A stretch of 39,583 nt of DNA from Planctomycetota bacterium. Its GTDB lineage: Bacteria > Planctomycetota > UBA1135 > GCA-002686595. The notes under the pieces were generated by a model. It saw only the letters and a list, made by a program, of their open reading frames with translations, ran no database searches and had not been told where the DNA came from. Of the stretch, positions 35,378 to 39,583 are shown in pieces. A program made the position numbers and the translations under genes. Each line of letters opens with the position of its first letter. The first letter of the stretch is position 1. The stretch spans positions 1 to 39,583 of the forward strand of contig JAPKBR010000031.1 of the NCBI GenBank assembly GCA_028823345.1. Reading direction: 5' to 3'.

Positions 35378-37891
35378 ATGATTCGATTCTTATGGGTGCC
35401 TACGGCACTTGCTCTATTCGCATTTACGGGCTGCTCGGGAGGCGACGGCCAAAACAATGGCAGCAATGGAACCGCCTGGACCGGGGGAGATGACCTGGGG
35501 CAAGGCAGCGACGGCACAGTCTCAGATGGAGACGTGGTCGCCCTGATTCGGGTTCGTGCGGGAGAGGCGACGGATCAATTGCTGCGCGCCACCGTGCCGG
35601 TTCCCCGTGGAACCCTGACCGATGGTGGCCTCAGCGTGCCCCTTTCCATTCGTGACTCAGAAGGCAATGCCAGTCCCACCCAAATTGAAATCGTCTCACG
35701 CTATCCGCGTTGGGAAGATGGCGCCGATGTGGTTGAAGTCCTTGCTCATGTACGTCGCCCCGAAGGAGTTGCCCCAGGCGAATCTTTTGATCTGGAATTG
35801 GGTATCAACCCCCACGCCAAGAAGGACCTGATCACCGGCCAATTGACCGCAGACTTTTTGAATTCCCCGGGCGCTCTCAAGCTCGTGGGCCGCGATGTGT
35901 TTGGCAACAGCTATTCAGCAGATCTGCTAGCCGGCTGGAACATCCAGTCGGGAGAGAACGAAGAGGAATTGCGCGAAGCCACCCGCGTTGTTCGTGACGG
36001 ACAAATTGCGCGTACCGTAGCCAGCCACAGCGTGCTCTTACCCCTCGACCCCCAGACTGGTGCCGAGGCAACCCTGCCCCACCTATTCGGAGTTCACAGC
36101 TACGCCACCGCATGGCGTGGCAAGGACTTCATCAGCCTAGACCTCCATGTGCACAATGGCCTCGATGGCTTGGACACGGGGGATGAGCGCGACGATGCAC
36201 TGCAGGCCCTGCACTTCAAGGACCTCAAGTTGCGCACGCCTCCCGGCTGGGAAGTCGCGGCCTTGATTGAGAACCCCCAGCACGGAGACTCGATTACTGC
36301 CGGCGGCTGGCGCTGGCACAAGTTGGTAGGCGGTCGTGGTGACGGCAACATGCATTACTTCCCCAAGCAGGGTCGCATGTTGCGGCGCTTGGTGATCTAT
36401 CGCCCGTCCGCGGAAGCAATTGCCCTTGCCATGGTGCAAAACCAAAACCAGGGATTCTCCCTGCCCGGTCCCGTGCCCAATGGCAATCAGGGTTGGTCCT
36501 GGTGGAACCAGCAGACCGCACGCTACCTCGCGCAAAACAGCCGCCTGCCCGACCTAAGTCACCTTTCCATGCAAAACCTTCGCAGCCAGCAGGAGGGTCG
36601 CTGGAGCGAGCTGCTGCAGCAAGTGGAAACCGGCAACTCCGGCGGCTACCCCTTCGAGGCTAGCGGCATGGGCTGGGCCCATCCCTGGGGCGTGGGCTAC
36701 GGCGGAATGGCCGGTGGCGACGAAATCTGGCCCCTTGACGGGGTATTGCTGGCCTGGACCGGCTCCCAAGAGGCCCTCTCCACCGCCCAATTGCAGTCCC
36801 GCTGTTACGCGGACCGCCAGCCTCAAGCGCTGTACGACATTGCCGGCCGTCCCACATCTCTGGAGGATCTCTTGGTGCAAGGCCCCGAGGGACCCTATGT
36901 ACGCTGCTGGTTCTATGAGCGGCCGAACTCGGGCTCCGATGTCTTTGGCTTCAACGATGCGCCCAGCCACCAAACGGAATGGGTGACCGCCCAGGACAAG
37001 AATCCGCCCTACGAGGAAGAACTGTCCGGTTGGATGCACATCGATCACCAGCACCTGATCCGCTACACACGCAATCTAAAAACCCTCTCATGGCTTAGCA
37101 ACGATGCCATGGCCAAGGATCTGCTTTGGTCAGCCACCGAAAACGAGCGGCTTTCCTACCACCCTTACCCGGTGACGTCCTCCTATGACGTGCAAAGCAC
37201 CCAGATGATCAACCGCATGAACTACGTGCAACAGTATCCGGGCCAGGGCTTTGATATGCGCCGGAGCGAGTGCTGGGGAATGGACGCCGCGGTTTGTAAC
37301 TACGCTTTCTCCGGCCAGGAGCGGCGTGAGGTCTTGCGCCCCTGGTTTGAAGGAACGGTCGACTTGATCGACGCGGGCCAAAGCACCTGCTCGGGGAACA
37401 TCATGTCCTCTGCCATCGGCATCGTCTTTGGCCAGGACTACCGCACCCGCCAAACCTTTGAAGAGTCCTTCGCCACTACCCTGTTGCGGTCAATCTCCAC
37501 TTCGGTGTTTTCCGAGGTGGACGAAGAGCACTGGCAAAAGGCACAGACTTCGATCATCGACTCGGCCACCTGCACCGTGAGTCCGCCCTTCTGGAATGAC
37601 GACGCGGGCAAGCCCGCCTTCCACGTGGGTGTTGGCCCTTGGGACCCGGCCGACGGAGAATTCTGCTTCGACATTCCCGGTGGTGCCTTCAGTGGCTACC
37701 ACGACTCAACCAACCCACTCCCCATGATGGCTTGGGCGTCCCTGGCCAGCGGCGACGACCTGTTCACCATGAAATCCTCCATCATGCTCGGCGGCGGAGA
37801 TTTGCGAGCACGGTTGGAAGAGAAAGGAACCACCGATTTGGCCCACTGGGCTCCCCTGCTCGCGATCAGCCAGCAGGCTCCTCTAGACTGA
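35378..37891 (+). CDS. Large unknown lipoprotein
   Basis: 837 residues. MIRFLWVPTALALFAFTGC gives a lipobox-like end with Cys19, followed by a Gly/Asn/Asp-rich flexible linker (residues about 20-55). Next comes a beta-rich domain (ATVPVPRGTLTDGGLSVPL, SPTQIEIVSRYPRWEDGAD, PGESFDLELGI) that resembles the RIFT-barrel N-terminal domain of exo-rhamnogalacturonan-lyase-like proteins, a tentative match. The C-terminal half is rich in Trp, His and Tyr (HIDHQHLIRYTRNL, PYPVTSSYDVQST) and looks like an alpha/alpha-barrel-type region, but no catalytic motif can be named. It may be a surface polysaccharide-active protein. Its position 3' of boxB is probably incidental. Confidence 0.72.
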   Translation: MIRFLWVPTALALFAFTGCSGGDGQNNGSNGTAWTGGDDLGQGSDGTVSDGDVVALIRVRAGEATDQLLRATVPVPRGTLTDGGLSVPLSIRDSEGNASPTQIEIVSRYPRWEDGADVVEVLAHVRRPEGVAPGESFDLELGINPHAKKDLITGQLTADFLNSPGALKLVGRDVFGNSYSADLLAGWNIQSGENEEELREATRVVRDGQIARTVASHSVLLPLDPQTGAEATLPHLFGVHSYATAWRGKDFISLDLHVHNGLDGLDTGDERDDALQALHFKDLKLRTPPGWEVAALIENPQHGDSITAGGWRWHKLVGGRGDGNMHYFPKQGRMLRRLVIYRPSAEAIALAMVQNQNQGFSLPGPVPNGNQGWSWWNQQTARYLAQNSRLPDLSHLSMQNLRSQQEGRWSELLQQVETGNSGGYPFEASGMGWAHPWGVGYGGMAGGDEIWPLDGVLLAWTGSQEALSTAQLQSRCYADRQPQALYDIAGRPTSLEDLLVQGPEGPYVRCWFYERPNSGSDVFGFNDAPSHQTEWVTAQDKNPPYEEELSGWMHIDHQHLIRYTRNLKTLSWLSNDAMAKDLLWSATENERLSYHPYPVTSSYDVQSTQMINRMNYVQQYPGQGFDMRRSECWGMDAAVCNYAFSGQERREVLRPWFEGTVDLIDAGQSTCSGNIMSSAIGIVFGQDYRTRQTFEESFATTLLRSISTSVFSEVDEEHWQKAQTSIIDSATCTVSPPFWNDDAGKPAFHVGVGPWDPADGEFCFDIPGGAFSGYHDSTNPLPMMAWASLASGDDLFTMKSSIMLGGGDLRARLEEKGTTDLAHWAPLLAISQQAPLD

Positions 37892-37957
37892 GCCACGGTT
37901 TTGCGGCCGGCGCCCAAGTGCCGCCGCACGATTCCCGGCAAGGGGTACACTTGGGGA

Positions 37958-39583
37958 ATGGTACTCCTCACCCCCGTTGCATCCGCCTTCGCCGCCTTAG
38001 CTCTCTTCTCTGGAGTCGCCCTCGCGGCTCCACAATGGTCCACGGACCCCGCAGCCAATCTGGCCGTGGCGGACCCCAGCGGAGACCAGGTGCAACCCAA
38101 GATTGCCCCGACCTCGGACAACGGGTGTTACATCAGCTGGTTTGACAGCATCGGTAATGGGTTTGACCTGCGTCTGCAGAAACTCGACGCGGATGGAAAC
38201 GAACAGTGGGCGCACAACGGCGTTCTGGTCCTCGACCGTGGATTTAGCTCGACCCAGGACTACGGCTTGGATGTGGATGCCGCGGGCAATGCGCTCTTGA
38301 CTTGCCGCGATGACAGCGGCAGTGGCGTCCAAATCAGCGCGGCCAAGGTCTCCCCCAGCGGGGCTCTGCTTTGGGGAGCTGGCGGAGTCAGCCTGACCAA
38401 CACGAGCAACTTTGTCGCCGCACCCAAAATTGCCGGGACCAGCGATGGCTCGGCAGTGATCGCATGGACCGAGAACTCTTTGGTTCGGCTGCAAAAGCTC
38501 GACGGGGCTGGCGCTCCCCAATGGGGAACGGGGCTGAGCCAGTCGCCCTCCGCCGGCGCCTATTCGGTGGCCGATCTGCATGACCATGGCACAACGGTGA
38601 TTCTCTCCATGGTGCACCAGACCGGTTCTCAGTTTTGGAGCCCGAAGCATCTGGTGGCTATGAAGTTTGACGGATCCGGAAACTCTCTTTGGGGAGCCAA
38701 CCCACTCAGCATCTTTGACTCGGGTTCCCTGCAGATTGGCAATTTCCCATCCTTCATTCCCGATGGCAGCGGAGGCGCGGTGTTCGCGTGGTATGGGACC
38801 AGCCCCCTCCAAGTCTACACCCAGCACCTCATGCCGGGAGGGAGCGAAGCCTTCCCCCACAACGGAGTCAGCGGCTCAACCAACACGGCACAAATCCGTA
38901 CAGACCCCGCTGTTTCCTATGACGCAGCCAGCGGCATGACTTATCTGTTTTGGACCGAACAAAACACCAGCCAGTCCCAGCATGGCCTCAGCGGCCAAGC
39001 CTTCGACAGCGCAGGAGTGCGGCAATGGAGCAACCAAGGGGTGACACTGATCCCCGTGGGCGCCCACGAAATCCGTCAAGCCAAAACCGAGGTCAGCGGA
39101 AGCGGAGCCTTTGTCTTCTGGAGCGCGATCCCGGGCTTTGGCACGGACACCCTGCACGGTGCCCACCTCGACAGCACAGGCAGCGTGGACATCGTTCCCT
39201 TTGATGTGGCTACCGTCCCGGCGGTCAAATCGCGAATCGATGTGGCCAAGGCAAGCAACGGGCAGATCCTCATGGCCTGGAGCGACAAGGCCATCGACAC
39301 GGGGGACATCCTGGCCCAGAACATTGCACCCGATGGAAGCCTGGGCCCGGTGGATCTGGGCACGGTTTACTGTGACGCCAATCCCGATAACTCGGCCACC
39401 ATCAGCATCAGCAGCCTGGACTGCAGCCAGCCCTCGATTCACATCACCCTTAGCAACGGCCCGCCCAGTCAGTTTGCTTACCTCTTGATCGGCAGTGGCA
39501 ATGGCAGCACCACCAACCCATCGGGAGCCCTAGGTGACCTGTGCCTCATGGGCGCTCAGATTGGACGCTACCGCCAAGATGCC
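37958..39583 (+). CDS. Secreted propeller-like repeat protein, 3'-truncated by window edge
   Basis: 542 residues read from the ATG at 37958 to the edge with no stop, so the C-terminus is missing. A signal peptide (MVLLTPVASAFAALALFSGV..., cleavage near ALAA before PQW) precedes about seven degenerate repeats of the form K-D-x-x-G-x-x-x-W-x-x-x-G: LQKLDADGNEQWAHNG, AKVSPSGALLWGAGG, LQKLDGAGAPQWG, MKFDGSGNSLWG, GQAFDSAGVRQWSNQG, AHLDSTGSVD, AQNIAPDGSLG. These suggest a beta-propeller. From about residue 468 the sequence (VYCDANPDNSA, QFAYLLIGSG, GDLCLMGAQIGRY) matches the C-terminal domain of the lectin-like protein at 1172-2482. The 66 bp upstream hold no gene. Confidence 0.75.
   Translation, partial: MVLLTPVASAFAALALFSGVALAAPQWSTDPAANLAVADPSGDQVQPKIAPTSDNGCYISWFDSIGNGFDLRLQKLDADGNEQWAHNGVLVLDRGFSSTQDYGLDVDAAGNALLTCRDDSGSGVQISAAKVSPSGALLWGAGGVSLTNTSNFVAAPKIAGTSDGSAVIAWTENSLVRLQKLDGAGAPQWGTGLSQSPSAGAYSVADLHDHGTTVILSMVHQTGSQFWSPKHLVAMKFDGSGNSLWGANPLSIFDSGSLQIGNFPSFIPDGSGGAVFAWYGTSPLQVYTQHLMPGGSEAFPHNGVSGSTNTAQIRTDPAVSYDAASGMTYLFWTEQNTSQSQHGLSGQAFDSAGVRQWSNQGVTLIPVGAHEIRQAKTEVSGSGAFVFWSAIPGFGTDTLHGAHLDSTGSVDIVPFDVATVPAVKSRIDVAKASNGQILMAWSDKAIDTGDILAQNIAPDGSLGPVDLGTVYCDANPDNSATISISSLDCSQPSIHITLSNGPPSQFAYLLIGSGNGSTTNPSGALGDLCLMGAQIGRYRQDA

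Noticed and set aside
1..39583. CRISPR arrays, insertion sequences, tRNA or rRNA genes
   Set aside because: No regularly spaced repeats, transposase-like proteins, terminal inverted repeats or recognisable RNA gene signatures were seen by eye; a tRNA missed by eye is possible.

Overview
The window is a GC-rich stretch of bacterial chromosome, almost entirely protein-coding. No rRNA, tRNA, insertion sequence or CRISPR array was seen. The best guess for the source is a planctomycete-like bacterium, at moderate confidence. The reasons are very large secreted TPR proteins, many lipoprotein and signal-peptide proteins, a MoxR/DUF58/VWA/TPR gene block, and two secreted proteins that share a C-terminal domain (core around 'LCL..PIGRY') resembling the repeated C-terminal domains I remember from marine Planctomycetota. 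No marker gene fixes the taxonomy.

Layout. Positions 3-1175 hold the 3' part of a group-2 L-glutamate-gamma-semialdehyde dehydrogenase (pruA), which meets a secreted C-type-lectin-like protein (1172-2482, minus) tail to tail. Positions 2677-6941 (plus) form a compact lipid cluster: an OlsB-like N-acyltransferase, an OlsA-like O-acyltransferase, and an 878-residue protein that fuses an alpha/beta hydrolase, a DedA/VTT membrane domain and an ATP-grasp ligase. This looks like ornithine-lipid synthesis joined to an undescribed modification and translocation step, and it is the most interesting system here. Positions 7046-8703 hold three unrecognised small secreted or membrane proteins in visibly more AT-rich DNA.

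Positions 8769-13187 are a divergent pair: a large secreted gluzincin-type metallopeptidase-like protein (minus) and a ChaN/Tiki-type lipoprotein (plus). Positions 13201-29729 (minus) are one tightly packed seven-gene block. In transcription order it encodes a protein with degenerate aspartyl-protease-like and thioredoxin-like domains, a membrane protein with a long disordered region, a MoxR AAA+ ATPase, a DUF58 protein, a BatA-type membrane protein, a VWA/GATase-like membrane protein, and a 2197-residue periplasmic TPR protein. This is an expanded Bat/MoxR envelope system. Upstream on the same strand is a secreted protein (29956-31002) whose frame continues 39 codons past its TGA.

Positions 31116-35221 are a benzoyl-CoA (box) catabolic locus: boxR (minus) diverges from boxC-boxB (plus), with a TATAAT promoter and an 18-bp palindrome between them. 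boxA and boxD are not in the window. Positions 35378-37891 encode a large lipoprotein. The window ends inside a secreted repeat protein (37958 to the edge) that carries the same C-terminal domain as the lectin-like protein.
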